Positions 23,373-35,902 of a stretch of 64,000 nucleotides of DNA are shown piece after piece. The number at the start of each line of letters is the position of its first letter. Positions within the stretch are counted from its first letter, which is position 1. The position numbers were made by a program, and so were the translations under genes. This DNA comes from Dysidea avara (lineage: Eukaryota > Porifera > Demospongiae > Dictyoceratida > Dysideidae): positions 18,414,257 through 18,478,256 of the forward strand of contig NC_089277.1 of NCBI RefSeq assembly GCF_963678975.1, given 5' to 3'. The notes beneath the pieces are model-generated. The model worked only from the letters and a program-made list of their open reading frames with translations. It made no database searches and was not told the DNA's origin.

Positions 23373-24038
23373 CAAAAGGCCACCTTGCTGTATATAGTGA
23401 CTTCATGCATACTTAGGTCTACATTTTGTACTTCACATAATGTACATGTGGTCAGTGCTCGAATTGCAAATTTATAAGAAGGTATACTATCAAGGGAAGA
23501 CCCAGGATTTTGCTAAGGGGAGGGGGGAAACAGGTAGAAGTCATTCCACAGTGTGCAAAAGCACACTCTGCGAAATGTAAAGCGTGAGTTTTGTAGGGGA
23601 GGTCTGGGGGCATGGTCCCCCAGGAAATTTTGAAAATTAACATTCTGATATTGAATTTTGTGGCAATATTGACTGAACTTTGTCGATAGTTCAACACTGG
23701 AAGTATGAATACTAACAGTATAGCTACTGAGCTAGAAAGCAAAATTATAGTTATAGTGTAAAGGCCTAGGCTGCTCCCCATAGAAATTTTGAAAAATTAA
23801 CATTCTGATATTATATTTTGGTGGCTATCTTGGCTAAAATTTGCTAAGTTCAACACTGGAAGAAGTATGAATGCTAATAGTAGCTATATACTGAGCTACA
23901 TAACAGAATTGGTTAGTATAGTATATCAATAAAATTTTAAATAATTAACTTTTTGAGATTGAATTTGGTAGTGATTTTGAATAAATGTTTATGAAACTAT
24001 AGCTAATTCAATGCAGTATAAGGAAATTTTGAAAAATT
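23373..24038. repeat. 666-bp segment, copy 2, starting at the gap edge
   Basis: Starts precisely at the first base after the gap and repeats the last 666 bases before it. Confidence 0.93.
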
Positions 24039-25788
24039 TACTTTTTGGGAATGATATTGATAGTAATTTTGACTGCCATTCACGAGAAACGTGAATACTC
24101 TTTGCAGCATCTAGCTAAACCTAAAGATAATAATTACCTCTTTACAACCCAATTTATGATTTAGACAAATAAGCCAAGGTGGGAAAGTTTTTTATCCATC
24201 CACATTTCCGACTCCAACTAAGTAAATGTGTCACTGTTAATTGGTACTTACTCTGTACATACACTACCATCATTATATGACTCTTCTTTACTGCTTTAAT
24301 TTGCTACCTTTCGGTCTACAGTAGAGGGGGTAGATAATATAGTTCTACATATAAATCTGGCTATAGGAGATTGCATACTTGCAAAATCAACTATCACTTG
24401 TTTAATTCTAATTAATGTACACCTCACTAAAGGAATTTTTGAGGATAGTGGGATTAGCTTCCTCCGGGGGATCAATTGGCTCGAGAATCATGTTACACCA
24501 AGTAAGAATATGTATTACTATGTACTAACTAATGTTTCATGGATGTTCTTTGCTGAGGAGTACTGTAGCTACCTTATACTTAGCTAGGCCATCAAGGTAT
24601 ACTAATTTACAAAAATTGTTATCAAGGTATACTTTGTATACCCCCATATACCCTCAATTCGAGCACTGCATGTGGTTGCTTAGTGTGCAATACATACAAG
24701 TGTGTTGCAATGGAATTGATAAACAGCACATCACAGCAGACATAAAAAAATGAAACCATCCACCACTGTATAATTATGTATATTCATCAAGTTTCATTGG
24801 GGAATATCAGCCGGTACATTGTTAGAATTTGACACCACAAACATTAAACTTGGTAGCATGGCAACCAGGAGACAAACTGTCTAACAATCTTACCTAACAC
24901 ATTAGACAGGCTGCATTCCATTATGTACACTAAAGTGTCAACAAAACAAGACAATATAGAACCTATAGAACCATTTTTCCTTCCTTTCCAAACACAACTG
25001 TTGTATTGCAAGTCTTAATACAATGGATGGTGCCTCTTAATTACAAGTACAATTAATTAGTACCACCATATCACCATCAAAATACATATTGGTACAGAAC
25101 ACTAATACTATGCATTTTGTAGCATTGAACAGCATAGCATTGTTACATTAGAGTACTACATAGCAACTGTATAATTATAGCTAGCTACATCCTATGGCTA
25201 CTGTATTACCTCAAATTATGGCCAATCTCATCACCACCGTATTAGTCACCAGAGTAGATAACATCATAGCCACAATAAATGCCTGTTTCAAGTAGAGCTC
25301 GGCGGTATTGAAATTTGAATACACGGTATTAGTAACAGGAAAATATCGCGGTATATTGGTATATAGTTAGCTTGCTATTGTAACTATTGCATCATTTCTT
25401 AGGCTAGTATCAAGTGGTATCATCCCAAAAACCCCAAAAAATATAGTCCAGTACAAGTAGGCATGTATTGTAATGTGACAATCTCAAGTTTTTGTTCAAG
25501 GCGTGTCTGCTAAACCATCAACAAATTGGATAATTAAACACAAAAGGCTGGATTAAAAACAATCCTATAGCGGTATTTATCGATATACTGGTATTTCGAT
25601 ATATCGGTTATCAAAGGCTGTCGTGGTATGATAATCGGTTATGATAATTTATCACGATAAACGGTATTACTGATATATCGCAGAGCACTAGTTTCAAGTA
25701 TTCGTAGTTTCAACAGATATCAGCCTTTGGTGTGACAATGTGTGTGCGACACACAACCATGCACACACCATCAATGTTGTGTGGCAAT
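23933..25788. repeat. Right arm of the 1.45-kb inverted repeat
   Basis: Mirror of 20951-22399, interrupted by a 398-bp hAT-like element. If the gap is false, the two arms are separated by about 0.67 kb of unique spacer. Confidence 0.9.
25293..25690. mobile_element. hAT-like non-autonomous element, 8-bp TSD GTTTCAAG
   Basis: Ends TAGAGCTCGGCGGTATT and the complement of TAGTGCTCTGCGATATA. It is flanked by GTTTCAAG at 25285-25292 and 25691-25698. The left arm of the inverted repeat has the uninterrupted site with one GTTTCAAG, confirming the borders. The interior is full of GATAT/ATCG-type words and has no open frame. Confidence 0.85.
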
Positions 25789-26292
25789 AATTTTTATAAT
25801 TATTTATATGATGTGTAGACTCAGTAGTATGCCACGCATCATGGTGTGGTGATGCTAAAACATGGAGTTTGTGTACCCACACGTGGAACAAGTTAATTTG
25901 CTTTACCCATGCAGAATAACATGTGACAATGTGCAAAAATGTTGCAAGTGTCAGTATGTGAAGTAAAGTGGTAGTTTGTGATATCATAAATGCACAACTT
26001 AGCTATATTCAATCATATATCAATTCTACGAATCCCCTGAGTGGTGTATTATTGTACATATCTAAATCTTATGATTGTGTACATTAGTTGTTAAGAATCC
26101 CTACCTAGTTTTATAACTATGCAATCTCACCTATACACACTATCTCCAAGCTAGGAATACATACATATACAACTGTAACAACAGAAATAGTTGGCCTCTT
26201 CCATTCATAATCAACAAGTCATTACTTAACAATTAATTATAGATTACATATGTAGTAATCATTCATGATCAATGCTTTATTTTATTACGCAG
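25789..26292. other. No recognised feature
   Basis: Nothing coding seen. Confidence 0.4.
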
Positions 26293-26469
26293 CTTGTTGG
26301 CAATGACGATGTTATGAGAGCACTTTTTAAAAATGAAGGGTGCAATGTAGCTAATACACATGTGGGAGCTTCAGAAGTGTTTATTATTAATGATGCAGTG
26401 CATTCCTTACACAGCAACACAATGTAGTACTCTGTGACTGACACAATAGGAGATGTATGGTTTAGTCAG
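26293..26469 (+). pseudogene. Orphan exon-like segment with one stop
   Basis: 59 codons in phase 0 are bounded by TTTATTACGCAG and GTAGTA. It starts LVGNDDVMRALFKNEGCNVA and continues NTHVGASEVFIINDAVHSL, with a single TAG at codon 45. The composition looks protein-like, but I do not recognise the family and no neighbouring exon was found. It could be a relic of a gene or transposon, or chance. Confidence 0.3.
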
Positions 26470-27233
26470 GTAGTATAACACTTCACTATATTCTTATCGG
26501 AATTTACTATTAGAATTAAACTCAAAGATAGTTCAGTAATATTCTAATATAATGCAAAAACACTATGTAGACCAATGCATGACCAATCTTTTACATAGGC
26601 ATTGCATCTAAAGAAAGAATAACCACCCCAGAATGACACATTACTCAAAATGCATGGCTTCAAAATAGTCGATAAAATACAAAGCAAAGAACGTATTACT
26701 CACTCTTAGAAGGTATTATTCTGACTGTTACACAGACATGCATACAGGGATGAGTACACCAAGGATGTCTATCTTTACTCCAATCACTTTAACCATATAT
26801 GCATAGCAAGCATGGTGACAAATTACAGATCTAGAGATGAATAAACCTTTTGTTCTTGATAGAAACACAAAAGCCATTGATCATATACCCATTCACATTT
26901 TGTCATTTGAACAAAAAATACTATATTATTATTTATACCAATTTAATGACTCATTGTACATACATTATTATTTGTAATATCACTGATGATTATAAAAGGA
27001 CTATGGATTCTCATGATGGCTTCATATTTGTAATGACTGATGTAACTGATAAGGTGACATCACTTGTCGTTTATCACACACAATGTAACTCAACAATTAT
27101 ATATCATTGACATGATGAAAAGAAGAAGCTTTAAAGTGAGAACTATATGGTAAGATCAAGTCAGGCACTAACACTACATGGTTTTCATATGTATATACAC
27201 TTGCTGTAAAATTCTGTCACAATTTGAATACAT
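26470..27233. other. No recognised feature
   Basis: Nothing coding or repetitive recognised. Confidence 0.4.
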
Positions 27234-27491
27234 ACTAGACATATTAAAAATTTTAAATTTAAAATAAGAAATATAGGGATCGCTGAAAAAAGCCACGAAA
27301 CAAGAAGGGATCGCTGGGGTGGTAATGTAAACCACAAATCCCTATTTTGACTTTTTATACTCAAATGGAGCATTTACAGAGAGTCAAAATAGGGATTTGT
27401 GGTTTACATTACCACCCCAGCGATCCCTTCTTGTTTCATGGATTTTTTCAGCGATCCCTATTTCTTATTTTAATTTTTTAATATGTCTAGT
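27234..27491. mobile_element. Near-perfect foldback element, about 258 bp
   Basis: Arms of roughly 115-120 bases (27234-27353 and 27374-27491) share CAGCGATCCCTATTT, GTTTACATTACCACCCCAGC and more, with only a few mismatches and a loop of about 20 bases. RNA from either strand would form a very long hairpin. Confidence 0.85.
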
Positions 27492-28635
27492 TTGTGTACT
27501 ATTTTCCAAATCCATATATGGATTATAAGTTAATTAGCACATTAGTGTAGTAAGCTAACAAAGATTCCTTGGTTTAAAAGGCTAACTCATTAGATATGTT
27601 AATGCAATATTAATTTTGTAATCTATGATAAAGACTGTATTTTCATCCTGATTCATTTGTACACACACAAAATATAAGGCAGGATACATCAATTCCTAGT
27701 CTATACTCAGTGTTTGAGCCATCATCGTCACACTTGGTACCATTGCTGAAAACACACTGCTATATGAGCTAGCTACCTGTCAGAAGAATTATTGATTGTG
27801 CACCTATCATACAGGAAACAGTGTTGATGACGGCACAGGAGACTTGAAGAAGAACAAGATGTCTTAGGTGTTTATTCTAACAGAAGGACAAGAATGAAAC
27901 TCTATGATACAAGTTATAAGAATGGTAACTGTTAGTGTTATAATTTCTGTAGAATCCAATTTTTTTTCATAAATTTTCACATGATATAACGATGCATACA
28001 TCAAGCACATACATTATAGGTGTAGAGTTGTCTAGCAGAATAGGTAGTGAAGAGATAGCTATACATTGTAGCTGTAGTGCTATTATTGTAGCGATGACGC
28101 TTTACAACACCTTTGTATAAATGCACGTATGAACAGGGCTGAATACAGCAGCAACATTGTGAGTTGGTATTAATCAAGCTAAATAGGATATGGCTAGGCT
28201 TGGCCGAAAAGTCTTCCTATGCCGGTGTCTGCATGTCACTACCAGTGGCCAGTGGCATAGCCAGTCTTACATGATTACCAGGGATTTGGCAGTCATTACC
28301 CATACATGCAGGAGTACTTTAAACTAGCATATTGAGTTCCAATTGCCAGGACTTAGACTGGGCTCTAGCCCTGGAAAGCCTAGGTGTAGCCTGCTAGCAA
28401 CAGTGTGTCACAAAGTGGAACACCATAGGTATAGTCAGCAAAGTCTGGTTAGCATGCATGTGGTCATGGCTAAATGTTTGCAACTGTCAATGTCACTAGC
28501 TGATCGGAGAGTGTGCTAGAATATGTACACAGTAGCTAGTTACACTGACCATAGATACTATAGCCTTACCCGGGATTAGAAACGCCAGGTTAACACTGTA
28601 CTGTAATCCTAGACGATCCGCACCCGCTGACTATT
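27492..28635. other. No recognised feature
   Basis: No coding sequence or clear repeat recognised. Confidence 0.4.
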
Positions 28636-29146
28636 TAGTCTGGCGGCGCCCGCCCCTTCGCATAGAGTAAGGGTCTGGTATGCTTAGTATCACCGAGTTG
28701 TTTTGGAGGAATTTAATTTGAATGTAATGACGTAACGAAAATGGCCTTAACGGAAGTGCCTCACCCAAAACTGTGGCAGAGATATTGAACTTTCTTCGCC
28801 TTTACACAGGCGAAAGTGGATTGGTCTACTTTTATAAAAGACACATTTCTCCCTACCTAGGAAATCAGAGCGTAACATGGTTTTTTCGCGTATCAAACAA
28901 GGCGAAAAGCCCTTCCCTTGATATAACACTTTCTTCTCTTTGTTCTTTATTAGCTAACTCCTTTTGTTTCTTCAGTACTGTTAGGGCATTTGATTCCTTC
29001 TTTTGACGTAACATACACAAAAATGCGCTGATTAAACGTGGAGCGTTCTGATTGGTTGCACCAGTTTTTGGTAATCCGGTACAACTCCACTATACTAAGC
29101 ATACCAGACCCTTACTCTATGCGAAGGGGCGGGCGCCGCCAGACTA
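28636..29146. mobile_element. MULE-like non-autonomous element, 511 bp, 9-bp TSD
   Basis: Terminal inverted repeats of about 54 bp begin TAGTCTGGCGGCGCCCGCC, continue CCTTCGCATAGAGTAAGGG and run to GGTATGCTTAGTA. It is flanked on both sides by CTGACTATT (28627-28635, 29147-29155). Long terminal repeats plus a 9-bp duplication fit the Mutator/MULE superfamily. This copy is uninterrupted and serves as reference for 35903-39994. Its internal open frame (28773 on) is probably not a gene. Confidence 0.85.
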
Positions 29147-29842
29147 CTGACTATTAACACATCCACAAGTGACGATGATAGTATCCGTGACAATTCCGTA
29201 CATATGCGAATTCCCGCCAAAAGGCTGTGTGACCGTGTGCTCTTTCTCAGAGAGATTGTTGGGCGAAAGGGCTGTCAGATGACCGATAGTGTTACTTGTG
29301 AGTTTGTACCACGTAATATATAGTATATATAGTGTAACTAAATGCTTTTTGAATGAAATCTACACTTGTACATGAGCGATTCACGTACAGGGACAAGCTA
29401 ACAATTAAAATATTTCCCTGTATCTCCCTACCACGACCATCTGAGAAGTTCATGCCGGGGATACGAGGCCTTATAGACTTTCACCACTGGAATAACAGTG
29501 TTTAGCTTTCCCAGGTCATGTGATGTTTGCAATGCAACTCAATTCTTGTGTTGAAAATGTCCTTTCTTTGTGTACCTATCTTGCACTCAGGTTAACAGAT
29601 AGGAAGTAATTCTTGCTATTTTATTTAAGGGTACTAGTTGGGGTAATGGAATAATTCATTGTTATCAGCCAAGGATGTTGTGTTAGCCTAGTATTAAGGC
29701 TTGAAAGTTGCATATACATGTAGCATTCGTTCATACTAATTTATGGATGTTTTGTGTGATAATGTTAATGCATGCTGTAAGTACAATAGCTGACTGCAAT
29801 TAGTTTGCTAACATGTAAACACTGTCTTTTACAGAGGTTACT
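29147..29842 (+). other. Leader region upstream of the P-like transposase
   Basis: A short frame from ATG 29204 (MRIPAKRLCDRVLFLREIVG) runs towards a GTGAGT donor at about 29298. It could be an upstream exon, but joining it to the acceptor at about 29834 creates a stop, so it was not called. No THAP zinc finger was found here. Confidence 0.3.
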
Positions 29843-32800
29843 ATGGTGAGAAAATTGAAATTTGATGTTAGGAAACGTTCGTCTCAAGGGAAGACCAAAT
29901 TGACTGCGAGTGATGTTAAGGCTTTGACCCAACCCACCTCTACCATGGTGAATGCTGAGACCCAGACTGATAGCCAGTGGTTTGTTGATAGCAAAGAAGT
30001 GCAAACAGAGTCTGAGGAAGATTGCACCAATGCCACTGTTACAATTGGTACACAGACTGAACCAGATGTTGTCTTGTAAGCATCCCAGGACAATTTGACA
30101 AACCAAGGAGTAAGAGCTGTAAATGACGAAAGCATGAAGTGCTGTGAGGAAATAGTTGATGAGAAATATGCTTCACTGATTGCAAAACATAATGGTTTGT
30201 TCAAAGATGCTACAGGTAAGCAATGAACCATGCTGTGTGTTGTGCCAATTAAAATAATATTTTATGACCTTAGGGAAAGTGATCGGCTATGTTGAGAGGA
30301 ATGGTGGGATACACCATGTAGATTGTTTGAAGTACATTCCACTGGAGTCACACTCAAGATTATGTTCAAGGTGCAGCACATTCCGTGAAAATGTATTGCG
30401 TGGTAGGCTAGCACGGCATCTCCAAGAGGATAGTTGTCAGTCTGTGGAGGCTAATAGTCATACCAACTTCCGGTGCCTTACCTCATCTGAGAAGTGTGAG
30501 AGGATGAAGAACATGGCTACTGTGATTCACACTAAGGACCAACAGATTGCCCGCCTCAGTGGAAGGATTAACAAGCTGGTTGCTAACCAAGGAATTATGG
30601 TTGACCAAGACACGAATAACGATTTAGTGTCCATGATGAAGGAATGTGGTGAAGCTGTTCAAAAGGATAATACTAATCCTTTCATGAAAATATTTTGGGA
30701 CCAACAGTTAAAAGCAGCTTCTTTGGGGTCAACTCGCCAGATTCGCTGGCACCCAGCAATTATTAAATGTGACCGGATTTCATATAACAAGGCTTCCACG
30801 CACACAAAATCAAACTTACGATTTTACCAGAAATGGATTGCTGGTCTAATACACTATCATATTTCACACTGTACTTCCTTCAGCACTGGCAAGTCTGGTT
30901 TCTGTAGCAGCTTTCTTCCGACCCTGTCAAAGCCACGAGTGTGAGATTGGCACCATTAAATGGCCATGGCTTTGTGATAATGGTGTGTAGTGAGCTGGGA
31001 CTTCACAGAGAGCTCGCCAATAGTGTTCTCAGTCAATTTGGAGTAATTTTAGGTCCATGGAGGGCCATGGAGAGCCCAAACTTGGCCTCTGGATTCCAAT
31101 CGTCTTCTTACTCCATTTTATACCCGTATATTAAGACCACCGTCCACCCCCACCCTCCCACCCTATTGCTATCACCTGTGATATTATTACCCGCTCAAAA
31201 AAAGCTGCTCAAAACAGGGCAAATGTTGGGTATCAGAAATGTATACACCCACTCAGTGATAGCTAGTGAACAGATGAACAATTGGTGCAAATTTTGTCTC
31301 CACAGCTGTAGGCACTGGGAAGTTATTACACAATGATTCCTTAAAATCGCCATATCTCCTAACAAAGCTTTGTGCGTCGAAGCCTTGTTTTGTCAAATTC
31401 AGTCACAAATGGTGCTTGTATTTACATCACTGTTCCAGTGGGTGTTACAAAACACTAAGAAATTCTGGTGCGTTTTACTTGCCAACTGAGAGAACTCTGC
31501 AAGATTACCGACACTTTTCACCATCAACTACTGGTTTTTCTAAGTCCTTAGATGAACAGTTGTTGCAGCAAGTTAACAGCCAAAAGCCTGAACATCTGGC
31601 TAAGTATGTTGGTATTGTTCTGGATGAAATGTATATAAAAGAGTCCCTGGTGTATGACAAGCACACTGGATCCCTGACTGGATACTCTGACATAGGTGAA
31701 GTGAATAATTTGTTTACAGAGCTAGAACAGGATAAAAAAGGCTCACTTTCCAGACGACCTCTTGCCAAATCTGTTCTAGCATTTATGGTCAGAGGGCTCT
31801 TTACCAGCTTGAAGTTTCCCTATGTGCATTTTCCCACTACAAGCACAACAGGAGCAGAGCTATTCCCAATTCTCCGGAAAGTCATTTCAAGGCTTACTAG
31901 ACTTGGATTGCAGATACTGACTGTCACCTGTGATGGTGCAAGTGAAAACTGACTACTGTTTAGCTTACATGACGAGAACAATGACAAGACGGCATATACA
32001 ATCAAAAATGTCTATTCCAGTGAAGGCCACTCAATCTTTTTCATATCGGACCCAAGCCATTTAATAAAAACTATTCGAAATTGTTTTTCAAGAGGGAAAT
32101 TGTGGGTATGTACGTATTGCAAATGTTTTGCTTTAATAGTATGTATGCACTTCATTTTATTTCTACTGGTACATATTTGCCTGATTTATAGCAATTATTT
32201 TTTATGCAGTGTAATGGACAGAATATTGACTGGCAGCTACTCATTGAGCTGTACAAGGCTAATGCTGGACGAGTCAGTGAGACACCAGGGGTCTCCATTG
32301 TTCATAAACTCAAGTATGAACACCTTCATCTTACTAATTTTTCAAAGATGCGGGTGGATTTAGCTGTTCAGGTAAATGTTGTGTTTGCAAGTGCAAGTAT
32401 GTAATTGTTGTGCTACTGTAGACTTTTGTCAGAGTCAGTGGCAGTTGCACTAGATCTCAAGTTTGGTGAAGTAGCCCGTGAGACAGTCAAATTTATATGT
32501 CACATGGATCACTTTTTTGACTGCTTCAATGTATCATCCTTCACAAAGGGAAAGGAGAAACGGAAGTGTTTTTTATCTCCGTATCGCAAGGAGAATGATT
32601 TCCGGATGGAGGTAGGTGGTGGTGAATGTGTTTCTGTATACAGTATTCTGGCAACCATAAAAAGTATGTCTAATGGTCACATACATTGTTTCTGTTTTAC
32701 CTACAATAATTATTGGGTGTGTGCTTACAATTTTCTATTTAAGTTTTTGAAGGAACTTGTGTGCTATTTGGACCAGTGGAAAGCTTCAGTTGAGGGCCGG

Positions 32801-33216
32801 CCAGGCTTTGATGATGACCAGAAGCAACGAATGTTGTTAAGTGCTACAACTGAAAATGGTATTAGAATCACAGGTGTGTGTGTTATAATGCTTATACTGT
32901 GATTAAAATTAATTGTAGTGAAATCCTTTTAGGAACTGGTACCATTTCTAGTGTATTTTTAAGCGAAAAAGTCAGCCAGGACTCTGTAGAAAAGTACTTT
33001 TCTATGATACGACAACATGGTAGAGCCAATAAGAACCCAACCATCGCCCAAGTTCTAAAAAATGCACAGAATATACGAGTGATAAACTCAATTTGGGTGG
33101 ATAAGATTACTGGAAACTGTCGTGGATGCAAGAGGAAGTCATATGACTTGGAATCTGTGAATCTTCATGTTTTGAACAAGCCTTTGCCAAAGAGGCACAG
33201 GCGTCGTTCATTGTAA
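29843..33216 (+). pseudogene. P-element/THAP9-like transposase, multi-exon, with stops and an insertion
   Basis: A cut-and-paste DNA transposase of the P superfamily. Exons by splice signals and phase: 29843-30215, 30274-32105 (split by a transposon at 30769-31406), 32210-32371, 32422-32611, 32744-32873, 32933-33216. Features: acidic N-terminal part with ETQTD repeats; a coiled segment; then RTLQDYRHF..TTGFS, KYVGIVLDEMYIKESLVYDK, GSLTGYSDIG and LTVTCDGASEN, the catalytic-core region of this family; DPSHLIKTIRN; FICHMDHFFDCFN; and the C-terminal SQDSVEKYFSMIRQHGRANKN. Breaks: TAA at 30077-30079, TGA at 31950-31952, a one-base phase mismatch entering the exon at 32422. No THAP DNA-binding domain was found upstream. 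ATTAAA near 33277 may be its poly-A signal. Confidence 0.8.
30769..31406. mobile_element. DNA element in the transposase gene, 638 bp, 4-bp TSD AAAT
   Basis: Ends GTGACCGGATTT..AACAAGGCTTC and the complement of GTGACTGAATTT..AACAAGGCTTC. AAAT lies on both sides (30765-30768, 31407-31410). Removing the element and one AAAT restores the transposase reading frame, which confirms the borders. Same termini type and target as 47741-47975. Confidence 0.85.
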
Positions 33217-33706
33217 ACACAATAGTAATGTAGATCTCTTTTCCCCATAATTTTGGTTGTATTTCAGCAAATATTTACATTAAAGTATTCCAACCCATTT
33301 TTTTTTCTTACTTATTCATTAATGTATATATTTCAACAAAGGTTTACTTATTTATCACAATACAACTTTGTTCTCAAAGACTTGGACTTTCCGGTGCCTT
33401 TTTAGTTCTCTTGCTTGTACATCTCCATTAGGGATGATGCAAAGGAAAATCCACGAATTGTGATCCACTTATTATAACTATATACAAGAAGCCATTGATG
33501 TTTGGACCTCAGCAAAATTAAAAAATGAAGGAATCAATTGCAATCCTGTGGTGTTTGGTAGAAAGATATCAGTCAGTTAGTCTGGTACACTAAACCACAA
33601 TGTGTACAGTGCCCTTCCATATTAAGTTGCTTGCTGTTAATATCCTTGTATATAGGTACAGTATGTATGTAAGGTGCAACAGCAGTCTGTGTTCCACTAT
33701 TGGGGC
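33217..33706. other. No recognised feature
   Basis: 3' flank of the transposase gene. A T-run lies near 33300; nothing else. Confidence 0.4.
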
Positions 33707-33749
33707 GGAATGTGTACTGCAAACCCTAAGGTTTTGCAGTACACATTCC
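33707..33749. repeat. Short perfect hairpin, 43 bp
   Basis: GGAATGTGTACTGCAAACC pairs with GGTTTTGCAGTACACATTCC around a CTAA loop, with one bulge. It may be a tiny foldback repeat or an RNA hairpin. Confidence 0.7.
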
Positions 33750-35902
33750 TTAGCCATGTATGCACTGCACTGACTAGTGGATTGAGGATTTTACATTGAT
33801 TTTTAAAAGCACAAAGCGAGAAGTTTTACTGGGATATGCTAAAAAGCCATTGTAACAAGTGGCTATATCTAGCAAATATGTATAATATTGAGAGTTGACA
33901 TGTAGCTATGAATTTTGTAATGTATTGTGGGTTTTGGTATGTAGCTACATTCACCCACAATGTCAGCGCACATATTATGTGAAAATTCCCTGCAAAACCT
34001 CTAACGTGCATGTTATTTCCTACCAATACAACTGGAAGACGAAACACAAATAAAATCTGCACTATACAGTACATAATTCCTCCCATGTTTGGTAATAAGC
34101 TGATCGTTCACCAGAGTAGTATATATTCATTGCTGGATATGCACAAGCAAGTGCAAGGAGAGTAATTCTGTTGTGTTAGTGTACTATAGCTATATTCCTG
34201 GACCAAGAATAATTAATGTTGGTCATTTCATTCTATGTGAATCACTACAGGATATTTGTATGCACTTATTAGTAACATGGGATTACGTTAGTTGACTAAA
34301 ACACGTTGAGAACAATTTTTGATGTATACTGTCCAATGGTTTCATTGCACAGTGACAGAAACAAGGTAATGTTGGCCTATAGCCAAATGTAGTCTTACAT
34401 CCCATACAGTTTTTGTGGTAATAAACCATCTGGTCATTGTTGTACATTCTGTGACCACTGCCCATGCAAATGTTGGCAGACCCACTGTGCACTATATGAT
34501 GACAAATATTCTTCCCATTCTAAATGCAACAAACTATATAGTTAACAGTCTGTTTGTACAAAGTTTGAAAATGCTATGGGAATACTTGATTTCCCTACAC
34601 AGAGCTCTCAAAAGTGCTGGCAAAGGAAGGTGTTTATGGTTTGTTAAATAGCTGTACTGTCAACAATGACTAATACATTACCAAGCTGATCACACAAGAT
34701 GGCTGACAAGATTAGTACATTATTTTTTAGCACACAACAATACGGTAATGTAATATTCCAAGTCAAAGGATCTGCAACTAGAAAAAAATCCTATACAAGA
34801 TATCAAATGTTATATCTAGCAAGATACCAAACATGGCAATGATATCAAAAGCAAAATATTCAGAAAAGTTGGACCACAAGACGTTCAGTATTTGGAAATT
34901 CTTCAGAAGGTAAAATTTCACACCTCAAATCTCTATATAAACTGTACAAGAGTCACAAGGACACAGGGCATAGCACACACGATGCTGCATATATGGAAGT
35001 ATGTATACAAGAAATATACAAGATTTCAGATCAGAATTTCAACAACATTTCAAAGCTGTGTGAAATTTCAAAGAAGTTGCAGACCATTCATTCCAGGTGT
35101 TCACAGAAGTATTATGCATGGCACTCCCATCTGGCATGCAAAAACTAAGCAAAATATTAGATAGCTAATTCTCTTGTTCAGACATTATGGTTTAGGACAA
35201 CCACTATTGAGCTTGTTGATGTATTTCATGATAAACCGAGTCACCCAGAGAGGGGGGCAACTGGGGCGGGTCTCAGCTTGTTTGAGGTGTGTACTGTTTG
35301 GCCTGTATTGCTTCTGGGCAGTCCTGATGGCAAACCTTTATCTGCATTAAGGTAGCCACAATGATCAGGATGAAAATTCTTAAAATACTGTATGAATACT
35401 GTATAGCTATACCTGTAGTAAACTTCTTTGTGATGCATTTATCATTCTTAGTGGTAGTCTCTGCTCTGTATATAAGCTCTGTGCAAGCGACTTCCAAGTG
35501 GTTGCTACACTGATAAGTAAAGCATACAGGACATCCAACTTGAGGACATCTGACACTCAGAGATACTGTACGACACGCTACATTATATATCGCACTATCC
35601 CTCGGCTTACGACGAAGTTAGATATATGGTCAGGAAACAGACGCAAAGATGTTTAAGCAGTCATCAAATTAGACCAGGTTAAACGTTCCATCCAAAAAGT
35701 TCTATTTAATTATCACCATATCACTCACGTGAGGATGTCATAACTAGGCAACGGCCGGTACTTTGAGGCAGCTGCTTCTGTTAACAACCGTTGAAGTTTA
35801 AAAGTTTGTGTAGCTACCTACGCAAAGAGCGAGGCTGCTAAAAGTCTGGTTGCTTCATGGCCGGTGGTGGTGAAAGACGGTCGGAGCTACGCCGACATCG
35901 AC
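33750..35902. other. No recognised feature
   Basis: Several 60-90 codon frames without motifs. A word GTGGCTATATCTAGCAA and related ATATCTAGCAAGATA occur near 33860 and 34810. No gene or element was delimited. Confidence 0.4.

Noticed and set aside
23123..23477. Open frames running through the N block
   Set aside because: They consist mostly of unknown residues created by translating the 200-N gap.
22586..23781. Two identical 109-codon minus-strand frames
   Set aside because: They are the same sequence on both sides of the gap (likely contig overlap) and show no protein motif.
21581..24753. Mirrored 73-codon frames starting MFHGCSLLRSTV
   Set aside because: Similarity is explained by the 1.45-kb inverted repeat; no family is recognisable and nothing shows selection on the protein.
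29204..29300. Upstream exon of the P-like transposase
   Set aside because: The splice to the next acceptor would create an immediate stop, and no THAP motif is present.
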